Both the position numbers and the translations under genes were made by a program. The notes beneath the pieces are model-generated. The model was given only the letters and a program-made list of their open reading frames with translations. It had not been told where the DNA came from and ran no database searches. Shown in pieces: positions 7,998 to 15,696 of a stretch of 46,526 nucleotides of DNA. Source of the stretch: Phycisphaerae bacterium (lineage in GTDB: Bacteria; Planctomycetota; Phycisphaerae; SM23-33); contig JAFGJE010000223.1 of NCBI GenBank assembly GCA_016929245.1, positions 1 through 46,526 of the forward strand, written 5' to 3'. Position 1 is the stretch's first letter; each line of letters opens with the position of its first letter.

Positions 7998-8109
7998 AAT
8001 CTTGGAGGCAGATCGAAGGTTTGTGAAGATTGTAATCCATATCATTGCCTTATATTACGAAATACAAGTCCGGTAATTCATTACGATATTTCAAGATGTT
8101 GATCCTTCA

Positions 8110-8203
8110 TGACACAAAGGGCACAGAGAGAAGACAGGTCGGCGATTCGCCGGCTTTGGGCGTCTTTGTGATCTTGGTGAACTTTGCGTCTTTTTTTCTG
8201 TGC
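8110..8203. repeat. CACAGAG-type repeat, imperfect copy
   Basis: ACACAAAGGGCACAGAGAG resembles the left arm of the palindrome at 21929, and GTCTTTGTGATCTTGGTGAA with GCGTC and a T-run forms a partial right arm. A small internal hairpin (GGCGATTCGCC) lies in the middle. The copy is degenerate. Confidence 0.5.
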
Positions 8204-8249
8204 TGATTATTCCTCGTGGTTCGATATCATTTCCATGAGCGGTATCAAT

Positions 8250-8981
8250 ATGGGAAAGACGAAATATAAGCGAGTATTATTGAAACTCTCCGGCGAGGCG
8301 CTCTGCGCGCCGGGCGGTGCGGGCGTGGACGCCGGCGCGCTGGGCGCGATCGCGCGGCAGATCGTTCCGGTCGTCCAGTCCGGCGTGCGGATGGGTATTG
8401 TCGTGGGCGCGGGAAATTTCGCGCGCGGGCGAGCGCTGAAGGAAACCCAGCTGCACCCCACGACGGCCGACTACATGGGCATGCTCGGAACGGTGATGAA
8501 CGCCCTGGCGCTGCGCGACACGCTGCAGGCCGCCGGCGCGAAAGCGACCGTGTTGACCGCCATTCCCATGCCGCTGATCTGCGAAGGATACTTTCGCCCG
8601 CTGGCGATGGAACGCCTCGAACAGGGACACGTGTTGATCTTCGCCGGCGGGACGAGTCATCCGGGCGTGACGACCGACATGTGCGCCGCGATCCGGGCCG
8701 CCGATATCGAGGCGGAGATTCTATTAAAGGCCACCAAGGTCGACGGCGTGTACGACAGCGATCCGCAAACCAATCCCGACGCGAAAAAGTACGACGCGCT
8801 GACCTACGAAACCGCGATCACCGACCGCCTGGGCGTGATGGACATTCCCGCGATGGCGTTCTGCCGAGAGCGGAACCTGCCGATCCTCGTGTTCAACATG
8901 TACCACCCGGGCAACCTGGCGGCGGCGGTCGCGGGCGAAACGCTGGGAACGATGGTCGGTGGAACGGAAACCACGAAATAA
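8250..8981 (+). CDS. pyrH: uridylate (UMP) kinase
   Basis: A 243-residue bacterial UMP kinase of the amino acid kinase fold, converting UMP to UDP. It opens with KYKRVLLKLSGEAL and contains VVGAGNFARG, the TADYMGMLGTVMNALAL helix, the ATKVDGVYDSDP loop and the C-terminal VFNMYHPGN. ATG 8250 gives the standard N-terminus with a weak GAGCGG upstream. ATG 8235 is possible and would add five residues. It is part of the translation block, although about 550 bases of repeats separate it from tsf. Confidence 0.95.
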   Translation: MGKTKYKRVLLKLSGEALCAPGGAGVDAGALGAIARQIVPVVQSGVRMGIVVGAGNFARGRALKETQLHPTTADYMGMLGTVMNALALRDTLQAAGAKATVLTAIPMPLICEGYFRPLAMERLEQGHVLIFAGGTSHPGVTTDMCAAIRAADIEAEILLKATKVDGVYDSDPQTNPDAKKYDALTYETAITDRLGVMDIPAMAFCRERNLPILVFNMYHPGNLAAAVAGETLGTMVGGTETTK

Positions 8982-9102
8982 GAGAACGCGAATAAGACGA
9001 ATGAAGACGAATTGTTTTTTAGAGAAAATGTGGAATTTATCACTTAAAAATATTCGTCTTATTCGTCTTATTCGTCTTCATTCGTCTTATTCGCGTTCTC
9101 TT
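8982..9102. repeat. TTCGTCTTATTCGTC inverted repeat, copy 2
   Basis: It starts at the base after the pyrH stop. AGAACGCGAATAAGACGAAT is mirrored by ATTCGTCTTATTCGCGTTCT. It is closely similar to 4541-4660, including an AT-rich centre with TTTTAGAGAAA. Confidence 0.85.
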
Positions 9103-9143
9103 TGAATGAATTATCATTGATTTCTGAAGATTGCGAGTGAGTT

Positions 9144-9698
9144 ATGGACGAGATTTTACTGGACGTGGAAGAGAAGATGGAGGGGGCGGTGGAGTATCTT
9201 CGCAAGGAGTTTCGAGGTCTGCGCACCGGCCGCGCCTCGGGCGCGCTGGTGGAGCACATCAAGGTGGAATATTACGGTTCTCCGACCGACCTGCGACAAC
9301 TCGCGACGATCTCCGCGCCGGAAGCGAACCTGATCATCATCAAGCCGTTCGATCCGTCGGGCCTGAAGGATATCGAACGGGCCATCCAGGCGAGCAACCT
9401 GGGCATCACGCCCGGCACCGACGGGAAGGTGATCCGCCTGGTCGTTCCGCCGCTGTCGATCGAGCGTCGCAACCAGCTGGCCGGGCAGGTCAAGAAGATG
9501 GCTGAGGCGACCCGCGTGGCGATCCGCAACGCCCGTCGCGACGGAAACAAGGACGCGGAGAAAAAACAGAAAGCCTCCGAACTGACCGAAGACGAAGCCA
9601 AAAAAGGCAAGGACGACATCCAGAAACTCACCGACCAGTACGAGAAAAACGTCACGGAACTCGTCGACGCCAAGACGCGCGAAATCCAGGAAAGTTAG
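9144..9698 (+). CDS. frr: ribosome recycling factor
   Basis: A 184-residue RRF that splits post-termination ribosomes together with EF-G. The typical landmarks are present: LRKEFRGLRTGRAS near the N-terminus, IVKPFDPS-like IIKPFDPSGLKDIERAI, VIRLVVPPLSIERR, and the C-terminal long helices with the NARRDGNKD and EDEAKKGKDDIQKL segments. Length matches the family. It ends the rpsB-tsf-pyrH-frr block. A possible small gene continues directly after it. Confidence 0.97.
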   Translation: MDEILLDVEEKMEGAVEYLRKEFRGLRTGRASGALVEHIKVEYYGSPTDLRQLATISAPEANLIIIKPFDPSGLKDIERAIQASNLGITPGTDGKVIRLVVPPLSIERRNQLAGQVKKMAEATRVAIRNARRDGNKDAEKKQKASELTEDEAKKGKDDIQKLTDQYEKNVTELVDAKTREIQES

Positions 9699-9742
9699 AT
9701 TCTAACCAAAGAAACCTCTACCTGTACACGCTGAGAACCCTT

Positions 9743-9916
9743 TTGGAAAAGGCCGGCAAGGCCGGGGTTTCCCAAGCGGAGGTCGAAACAGGACGGCAGG
9801 TTCTCCACGAACAGGTGCGGCGCGTGTGTTCCTCGAAGGATCCGAACGTCGTCGAAGACGCGCGAAAGCAACTGGCGGAAATAATTGTCAGGTTGCAACA
9901 AGCGATGAAACCTTAG
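9743..9916 (+). CDS. possible small protein of unknown function after frr, no ATG
   Basis: The frame is open from 9506 to the TAG at 9914-9916. From about 9716 it encodes a helix-like sequence (LRTLLEKAGKAGVSQAEVE, then ending IIVRLQQAMKP) that reads like real protein. There is no ATG or GTG in frame. TTG 9743 is used here and gives 57 residues; CTG 9722 or 9731 are alternatives. It may be translated by coupling to frr, or be the remnant of a longer gene. The stop overlaps the stop of the convergent membrane-protein gene. No family is recognised. Confidence 0.35.
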   Translation: MEKAGKAGVSQAEVETGRQVLHEQVRRVCSSKDPNVVEDARKQLAEIIVRLQQAMKP

Positions 9917-10566
9917 TGCGATTTGGTTTTTTCGCTTTCGTGTTTGTGACAGTGTTCGCAGGGAGGGCGATGTTCGGGGGGGACGAACAGCAGCGGGAAG
10001 ATAATGTCGCTCGTGCAGCAGGGCACCCAGACGGCCAGGAACAGGAAAACCGCCGTCGTGAAAATCATGCCCGTCGTCCAGTCCGTGCTCATGGCGGTGG
10101 TCATGTGAAACAGCGACGCGGCGGTGCTGATCAGCACGTGCCCGGCGTGGGGGAATTTCGTGCGAGGCCAACGAAACGCGATCGCGATTCCGAGAAACGC
10201 CAGCGGATTGACCACGTACCATTCCTCGATGAACCCGATGTGCGGATGGGCGTGTTCCATGCGCATCAGCACCTCGCCGACGTACGGGATGACGCAGTCC
10301 GAGAGCGTCGCGATGCCGATCGACCCGACATACCCGATCAGGATCGTCGCCCACCAGCGTCCGCGCCCGTGCAGGCGGTACATCCCCGCGGTCACCATCG
10401 CGCTGAGAAGCACGTGCAGCGGATGGGCGACCTCGAACAGGCGATGGGAGACATCCCCCGGCACGTGGGCGAAGACCATCCCCAGCAGAACCGCCACGCC
10501 CAGCACGGTTCCGGTAAACGTGAACAGCACGTGATGCTGAAGCTCATGTACAATGCGTCGCAACAT
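9913..10566 (-). CDS. six-helix membrane protein with His/Cys-rich tail
   Basis: A 217-residue integral membrane protein. ATG 10566 was chosen for the AGGAG about 9 bases upstream; ATG 10626 would add 20 residues. About six membrane segments are visible (for example VLFTFTGTVLGVAVLLGM, WATILIGYVGSIGIA, FTTAVFLFLAVWV). His residues are frequent within and between them, and a CC pair lies near the last segment. The C-terminus EHRPPCEHCHKHESEKTKSH looks like a metal-binding tail. This suggests metal sensing or transport, but no family is recognised. It is divergent from sppA. Confidence 0.7.
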   Translation of the reverse strand: MLRRIVHELQHHVLFTFTGTVLGVAVLLGMVFAHVPGDVSHRLFEVAHPLHVLLSAMVTAGMYRLHGRGRWWATILIGYVGSIGIATLSDCVIPYVGEVLMRMEHAHPHIGFIEEWYVVNPLAFLGIAIAFRWPRTKFPHAGHVLISTAASLFHMTTAMSTDWTTGMIFTTAVFLFLAVWVPCCTSDIIFPLLFVPPEHRPPCEHCHKHESEKTKSH

Positions 10567-10714
10567 AGGATTGCTCCTCGTAACGGTTTCCAATCGCTTG
10601 CAAAGCCGATTGCCCGTCGGTACCATGAATATCCTCAGTCGGCTACTACATAGTATCGCCTCGGCGCGGCGTTCTCAAGGCGTAGCGCGGGGCGGAAACA
10701 ACAGGAGATTTCCC

Positions 10715-11812
10715 ATGAACGACACGCCTTCGTCCCATCCGACGCCCCCGATTCCCCCGATTCACTTTTCACCTCCGCCTCCGCCGCCGCCCCCTCCGGC
10801 GAAGCGGTCGCTGTTCGGGAAGTTTTTATCCCTCATCGGCTTTCTGGTGTTCCTCGGATCGATTTTCATGAACATCTCCCTGCTGATGGTCCTGGCGATG
10901 GAGGGAATTTCCGTGCCCGGAATGAAGAAGGAAGTTCTCCAGTCCGGGGACGACGACCAGACGGTGGCGGTGTACCGCGTCGACGGGGTGATCGATTCGG
11001 AAGCCTCCGATCGGTTCAGCCGGTTCCATCGGCATGTCGCGGACGACGAAAAGGTCAAAGCCGTCGTCATCGCCGTGGACAGTCCCGGCGGAACCGTTTC
11101 CGATTCCGAGCAGATTCACCGCATGATTTCGGACCTGAAGAATCGCGGGAAAAAGGTCGTGGTTTCCATGGGCGGTCTGGCGGCCAGCGGCGGATATTAC
11201 ATCTCCGCGCCGGCGGACGAGATTTACGCCGAACCGTCCACGATCACCGGAAGCATCGGCGTGATCACGGGCGTGCTGAACCTCGAAGGAACGCTGGACA
11301 AGGTCGGCATGAAGATGACCATCCTCAAGAGCAGCCACGCCGAGGGATGGAAGGACATGCTCAGTTCGTTCCGCGAACCCCAGCCGCGGGAAAAGGAATA
11401 TGTCGTCAGCCTGTTAAACGACATGCAGGAGCAGTTCGAGAACGTCGTGAAGGAAGGACGCGGCAAGAAGCTCCAAACCCGCCAGGAGACGTACCAGGCG
11501 GTGGTCGGCGAAGGTCCGGACGCGAAGGAAGTCACGAAAACCGAAACCGCGCCGTTCAACGGGAAAGTGTACATCGCTTCGGCCGCGCAGGAGTACGGCC
11601 TGGTGGACGAGATCGGGTTTCTGGACGACGCCTATCATCGGGCGGCGGTTCTGGCGGGGCTGTCGAAACCGAACGTCGTGCTGTATAAGCGCCATCCGAG
11701 CTTTTTCGAGGCGCTGGGCGAGGCGACCGGTCCGAAGATTCAACTCGACGCCAAGAGCATCCAGAACGCCCAGACACCGCAGTTCCTGATGCTGTGGAAA
11801 CCCCAGTGGTAA
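10715..11812 (+). CDS. sppA: signal peptide peptidase SppA-type protease (S49 family)
   Basis: A 365-residue membrane-anchored serine protease of the short (single-domain) SppA type, expected to degrade cleaved signal peptides. ATG 10715 has AGGAGA upstream. Residues 1-30 form a proline-rich cytoplasmic segment with a run of nine prolines. One membrane helix follows (about 37-62). The protease domain contains the nucleophile S158 in GGLAASGGYY and the likely general base K213 in the GWKDML segment, matching the Ser-Lys dyad of Bacillus SppA. STITGSIGVI is also typical. The proline run is unusual for the family. Confidence 0.88.
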   Translation: MNDTPSSHPTPPIPPIHFSPPPPPPPPPAKRSLFGKFLSLIGFLVFLGSIFMNISLLMVLAMEGISVPGMKKEVLQSGDDDQTVAVYRVDGVIDSEASDRFSRFHRHVADDEKVKAVVIAVDSPGGTVSDSEQIHRMISDLKNRGKKVVVSMGGLAASGGYYISAPADEIYAEPSTITGSIGVITGVLNLEGTLDKVGMKMTILKSSHAEGWKDMLSSFREPQPREKEYVVSLLNDMQEQFENVVKEGRGKKLQTRQETYQAVVGEGPDAKEVTKTETAPFNGKVYIASAAQEYGLVDEIGFLDDAYHRAAVLAGLSKPNVVLYKRHPSFFEALGEATGPKIQLDAKSIQNAQTPQFLMLWKPQW

Positions 11813-11828
11813 GGGAACCGATTCGAGG

Positions 11829-11859
11829 AGTCCACGAATTTCACGAATGGCACGAATGG
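11829..11859. repeat. CACGAATTTCACGAA repeat, half copy
   Basis: GTCCACGAATTTCACGAATG matches the left arm of the full palindrome at 23934-24003. Only one arm is present here. It directly precedes the 22-base hairpin at 11870. Confidence 0.7.
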
Positions 11860-11869
11860 AAAATAAAAA

Positions 11870-11923
11870 AACAGCGCCGAGCGGCAAGCCGAGTTGAATC
11901 CCGGCTTGCCGCTCGGCGCTGTT
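11870..11923. repeat. perfect 22-base-pair hairpin (CGCC-CGG family), copy 1
   Basis: AACAGCGCCGAGCGGCAAGC plus CG is followed by a 10-base loop and the exact complement. The arms are identical to those of the element at 34716-34769, with a different loop. On the minus strand it ends in a T-run (AACAGC preceded by seven A on plus), so it may terminate minus-strand transcription, as well as sppA. Confidence 0.85.
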
Positions 11924-11959
11924 GGGAGAGGTAGTCCATCACGGAACCCGCTTTGTGTG

Positions 11960-14203
11960 ATGAAGTTGCACCTCAGATACATTTTGATTGTCTGTATTCT
12001 TCTTTGCGTCGCGTCCAATGGTATCGCGCAGGGAACTACGGACACATCCGATTCCGCCGACGCCGTTTCGCGGGCGAAGGTGTATCTCCTTTCCCGGCTG
12101 GATCCGCGGACGGGGCGATGTTTGGATGAGTACGAGAAGGACAATCCGCGCCACGGCGGGATGACGGCGTTGTGCGTTTATGCGCTGGTTACCGCCGGGT
12201 GCGATGTTCACAAGACGCCCGTGTTGCGGAAATCCATTCGTTGGCTGCTTGAAACCCCGATGGAGGGAACGTACGCCGTGTCGTTGCGGGCGAGCGTGCT
12301 GGCGGCCTTGAAGGACGACCGCGTCCGGGAACGCCTGGAAGGGGACGTTCGCCGGTTGGTCCGGGGGGCGTACGACAACGGCGCGTATACCTACACCTCC
12401 GCGGAGGGCAAGGCGTTTTCGGCGGAGAGTCCCTTCGACAACTCGAACAGCCAGTGGGCCGTCCTGGGCGTGTATGCGGGCGTCGAGCGGGGATTGCACG
12501 TTCCGATGGACTACTGGCGGCGGATCGAGAAGCATTGGCGCGCCCAGCAGCAGCCGGACGGCGGATGGGGATACGGCGCGCGGCTTCGCGAGGGGAAACT
12601 GTACGATCGACCTTACGGCTCGATGACCGCCGCCGGCGTGGCGACGCTTTCGATCTGCCGCGACCAGCTCGCGCGGCCGAATATCGTCAAAGGTCGCCCC
12701 ACCCCGCCCAGCCGGGCGCTGACGAAAGGATTGACCTGGCTGGAGAAAAATCTCTCCGTGGAGGTCAACCCGCGGAAGAACGCCGAGTGGTATTACTTCT
12801 GGCTGTTCAGTCTCCAGCGTGTCGGCGCGACGACGGGACGAAAATTTCTCGCCGGGGTCGACTGGTACGCGCAAGCGGCGGATCGCTTGCGACGACAACA
12901 GAATCCCGACGGTAGTTGGGGGTACGGCCAACGGACGGCGGAGACGTGTTTCGCCACGCTGTTCCTGACGCGCGGCGAGGCGCCGATTCTACTGAGCAAG
13001 CTGCGATACGAAGGATCGTGGAACACCCGCCCGCGCGACGCGGTGAACGTGACGCGCTGGCTGACGTACATGTTCGAGCGCCCGCTGGGGTGGCAGGTGC
13101 TGGATCTGATCGTTCCGGAGGACGGGAAGGGATCGCGGGCCGACTGGCAGGACGGGCGCGTGGCGTACCTGTCGGGGACGGGTCCCTTCGAGCTGACCGA
13201 CGCCCAGACCGACCGCCTGCGACAGTTCGTGCGGCGGGGGGGGATGATCTTTTCCGAAGCCGTCGCCGGAAACGGCGAATTCACGCTGGACGTCCAACGC
13301 ATCGCGGCCCGGATGTTTCCGGAATATCGCCTCGCGCCCCTGGACGAGAAGCACCCGATCTATCAATTGCAGTTTCTCGAGGTCGCGCCGCGGGAGTTGC
13401 AGGTGGTGGACAACGGAATCAGGCCGTTGTGGATCCACTCCCCGCGCGACGTGTCCCTGGCGCTGGAGCTGGGACCGACGAAGCAACGCCGCTGGACGTT
13501 CAACCTGCTGGCGAATTTGTATCTCTACCTGACGGAAAAGGGCGCGAAATCCCCGCGAGACCCGGCGGGTTGGCCCGAACCGGCGGCGGCGAAACCCGCG
13601 CGGACGATTCACCTGGCCCGGGTGCGTCATGGGGGAAATTGCAATCCCGAACCGGCGGCGCCGGAGCGCCTGGCCGCGGCGTTGACGCGGCACGGGGTGA
13701 AGCTGAAGGTCTCCGACCCCATGCCGCTGGGGCGCATCGAGGCGGAGCAGTATCCCGTCGCCCACATGACCGGAACGGCGGACTTCACGCTTTCGCCCGA
13801 TCAGATCCAGGCCCTCCGAGCGTACCTGGCGGCGGGAGGAACACTCCTTGCCGACGCCGCCGGCGGAAGTAAAGCCTTTACCAAGGCGTTCCGTCGCGAA
13901 GTTCTCGCGCCGCTGGGGGAGACGAAACTGATTCCCCTCCAATCGAAATTGTTTACCGACGCGCCGACGCCGATGGATCGTTTCCGATACCGCAAAGCGA
14001 CGGCCGCGGCGATGAGCGAGGAGCAGAAATCCGCCCCGCGCCTGGAAGCGATCTACCAGAACGGCAGACCGGTGGTGATCTTCTCTCCCGACGATATCAC
14101 AGCCGGGATCGTGGGGTATCCGCTGTGGGGGATAAAAGGCCTCCACCCGACCACCGCCCGCGCGCTGATGACGAGTCTCCTGCTGCAACTGGGCAATCAC
14201 TGA
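11960..14203 (+). CDS. exported cyclase-repeat / DUF4159-type protein
   Basis: A 747-residue protein. ATG 11960 starts a signal peptide (MKLHLRYILIVCILLCVASN). Residues of about 45-370 carry prenyltransferase/squalene-cyclase-like repeats, with two QQ(P/N)PDG(G/S)WGYG motifs (HWRAQQQPDGGWGYG and LRRQQNPDGSWGYG). The rest resembles the DUF4159 region, repeated twice: WQDGRVAYLSGTGPFELTD and TIHLARVRHGGNCNPEP, each followed by an LRxxxxxGGxxxxDA-like stretch. DUF4159 proteins are common in planctomycetes and their role is unknown. No cyclase DxDD acid motif was seen, so catalysis is doubtful. There is no obvious ribosome-binding site. Confidence 0.8.
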   Translation: MKLHLRYILIVCILLCVASNGIAQGTTDTSDSADAVSRAKVYLLSRLDPRTGRCLDEYEKDNPRHGGMTALCVYALVTAGCDVHKTPVLRKSIRWLLETPMEGTYAVSLRASVLAALKDDRVRERLEGDVRRLVRGAYDNGAYTYTSAEGKAFSAESPFDNSNSQWAVLGVYAGVERGLHVPMDYWRRIEKHWRAQQQPDGGWGYGARLREGKLYDRPYGSMTAAGVATLSICRDQLARPNIVKGRPTPPSRALTKGLTWLEKNLSVEVNPRKNAEWYYFWLFSLQRVGATTGRKFLAGVDWYAQAADRLRRQQNPDGSWGYGQRTAETCFATLFLTRGEAPILLSKLRYEGSWNTRPRDAVNVTRWLTYMFERPLGWQVLDLIVPEDGKGSRADWQDGRVAYLSGTGPFELTDAQTDRLRQFVRRGGMIFSEAVAGNGEFTLDVQRIAARMFPEYRLAPLDEKHPIYQLQFLEVAPRELQVVDNGIRPLWIHSPRDVSLALELGPTKQRRWTFNLLANLYLYLTEKGAKSPRDPAGWPEPAAAKPARTIHLARVRHGGNCNPEPAAPERLAAALTRHGVKLKVSDPMPLGRIEAEQYPVAHMTGTADFTLSPDQIQALRAYLAAGGTLLADAAGGSKAFTKAFRREVLAPLGETKLIPLQSKLFTDAPTPMDRFRYRKATAAAMSEEQKSAPRLEAIYQNGRPVVIFSPDDITAGIVGYPLWGIKGLHPTTARALMTSLLLQLGNH

Positions 14204-14220
14204 CGCCGATTGCGTGTTTT

Positions 14221-15372
14221 TCAACGATACAGCAGTTCCAGGAACGTAATGTCATCCGCGAAGCGGATTCCGTCGGATCGGCGGAGCAGTTCCTTTTCGA
14301 TTTCGAGGAAGGAAACGTCCGTATCGGGGTATCCCAATGTTTGGAGCACGTCGATCAGGCCGTCCGTGTTGAGATACCTGTCCGATTCGATATGCACTTC
14401 GGTCACCCCGTCGGTGAACATCAGCAGGCGATCCCCGGAATGAACGGGAACGTGGATTTCGTCGTATCCTGAGGCGTTTCGGTCCAGGCCGAACGGCAGG
14501 CCCGAACAGGCGATGATCTCAAACCTTCCTCCGCGCCGCACCAGCAGTGGCGGGGGATTCCCCGCGGCCGTGAGTCGCACCTGGCGTTTTGCCACGTCCA
14601 TCACGCCGCAGAGGCAGGCGGCGAAGGGTTCTTCTTCCCGGATCAGGTCGCACAGTTCCCGGTTGACGATCTGGGCGAAGACGGCGGGACTCTGCACCAG
14701 GGGGGCGTGACGCTGCCAGAGGGAGCTGAGGTACATCGTGTACAGCGCCGCGGCGACGCCGTGTCCGGCGACGTCCCCCAGCAGAAACCCGTACAGGTTT
14801 TCATCCAGTCGTCCCACGGCGTAGTAATCGCCCCCCAGCAGATCGCAGGGAATATGGTGCGAACGCACCCGGACGGGCGCGTCGGGGGGGAGTTTGTCCC
14901 GAAACGACAGCGACTGGATTTTTTTCACCCGCTGGAAATCCTTCTGCTGACTGGTCAGGTCGCGGAACGTCTCCACCCCGCCGGTGATGTGTCCGTCCCG
15001 GTTTCGCACGGGCGCGACGCTCACGTGCAGGGGGACTTCCCGGCCGTTCTTGTGGCGGGTGTACACCAGCAGCGGTTTGGAACTGCCCGTTCCGGTGACC
15101 ATCGCCCGGTGGAGGGGACAATGCTCCTGTCCGCACAGGGGATGCCCGTCCTTGTCGTAATGGCACAGAAGGTTATCGCTGCATCGCATTCCGAGAACCT
15201 CTTCGGCGCACCAGCCGGTGATCCGCTCCGCGGAGCGTCCCCAGTAAACGATGCGGCGTTCGGGATTTACGATGTACACCCCGTCGTTGACGGAATGCAG
15301 CGCGTCGGTCGGATTCGGTTCCGAGGGGGAAACGGCGATGGATACGGATTTCTTGGTTGTACGTAGGAGCAT
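14221..15372 (-). CDS. PAS domain - PP2C (SpoIIE/RsbU type) serine phosphatase
   Basis: A 383-residue cytoplasmic signalling protein. A PAS domain covers about residues 22-145 (NDGVYIVNPERRIVYWGRSA, then a Cys-rich insert CGQEHCPLH and a PAC-like VETFRDLTSQQ). The SpoIIE-type PP2C phosphatase follows, with the metal-binding motifs LLGGDYYAV, LLGDVAGHGVAAAL, and LMFTDGVTE plus DDITFL at the end. Such proteins dephosphorylate anti-sigma-factor antagonists. No STAS or anti-sigma gene is adjacent, so the partner is unknown. The gene is convergent with the DUF4159 gene, with 17 bases between stops. Confidence 0.9.
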   Translation of the reverse strand: MLLRTTKKSVSIAVSPSEPNPTDALHSVNDGVYIVNPERRIVYWGRSAERITGWCAEEVLGMRCSDNLLCHYDKDGHPLCGQEHCPLHRAMVTGTGSSKPLLVYTRHKNGREVPLHVSVAPVRNRDGHITGGVETFRDLTSQQKDFQRVKKIQSLSFRDKLPPDAPVRVRSHHIPCDLLGGDYYAVGRLDENLYGFLLGDVAGHGVAAALYTMYLSSLWQRHAPLVQSPAVFAQIVNRELCDLIREEEPFAACLCGVMDVAKRQVRLTAAGNPPPLLVRRGGRFEIIACSGLPFGLDRNASGYDEIHVPVHSGDRLLMFTDGVTEVHIESDRYLNTDGLIDVLQTLGYPDTDVSFLEIEKELLRRSDGIRFADDITFLELLYR

Positions 15373-15404
15373 AAACGAACCCCGGCGGCGAAACGTGATT
15401 TGTT

Positions 15405-15434
15405 ATTATAGGGTTCCTCCGAATCGCGGGCCAA
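15405..15434 (-). promoter_or_regulatory. promoter of the PAS-PP2C gene
   Basis: Read on the minus strand, TTGGCC (15434-15429) lies 18 bases before a perfect TATAAT (15410-15405). The start codon is at 15372, so the leader is about 25 bases. Confidence 0.6.
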
Positions 15435-15482
15435 GTCGGGATAAAAAAAATCAACAGCCCCGTATGTGGGAAATTTTGTCTT

Positions 15483-15525
15483 CGTGGCGCCTTCAAGCGT
15501 CGCTTCGACGCTTGAAGGCGCCACG
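15483..15525. repeat. GTGGCGCCTTCAAGCG perfect hairpin
   Basis: CGTGGCGCCTTCAAGCGTC and its exact complement surround a GCTTC loop, giving a 19-base-pair stem. A partial copy (CGCTTGAAGGCTCCGC) follows at about 15534. It lies between the divergent PAS-PP2C and pyruvate:ferredoxin oxidoreductase genes. The rest of this gap holds a possible weak promoter (TTGCAT 15564, CACAAT 15586) and two small hairpins before 15697. Confidence 0.8.
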
Positions 15526-15696
15526 GCAGACTCGCTTGAAGGCTCCGCGGGTGGGAAATCTCTTTGCATTCGGGACGGAGATTTGCACAATGAATGGTTC
15601 GGGCCTTGGTGCGGGTCACCCCCGCATCGGGCGGGTCTTCCGCCACAAGCGGAGACCGACTGGTCTTTTACCTTTTTTAACGTAAGGAAACGTATC

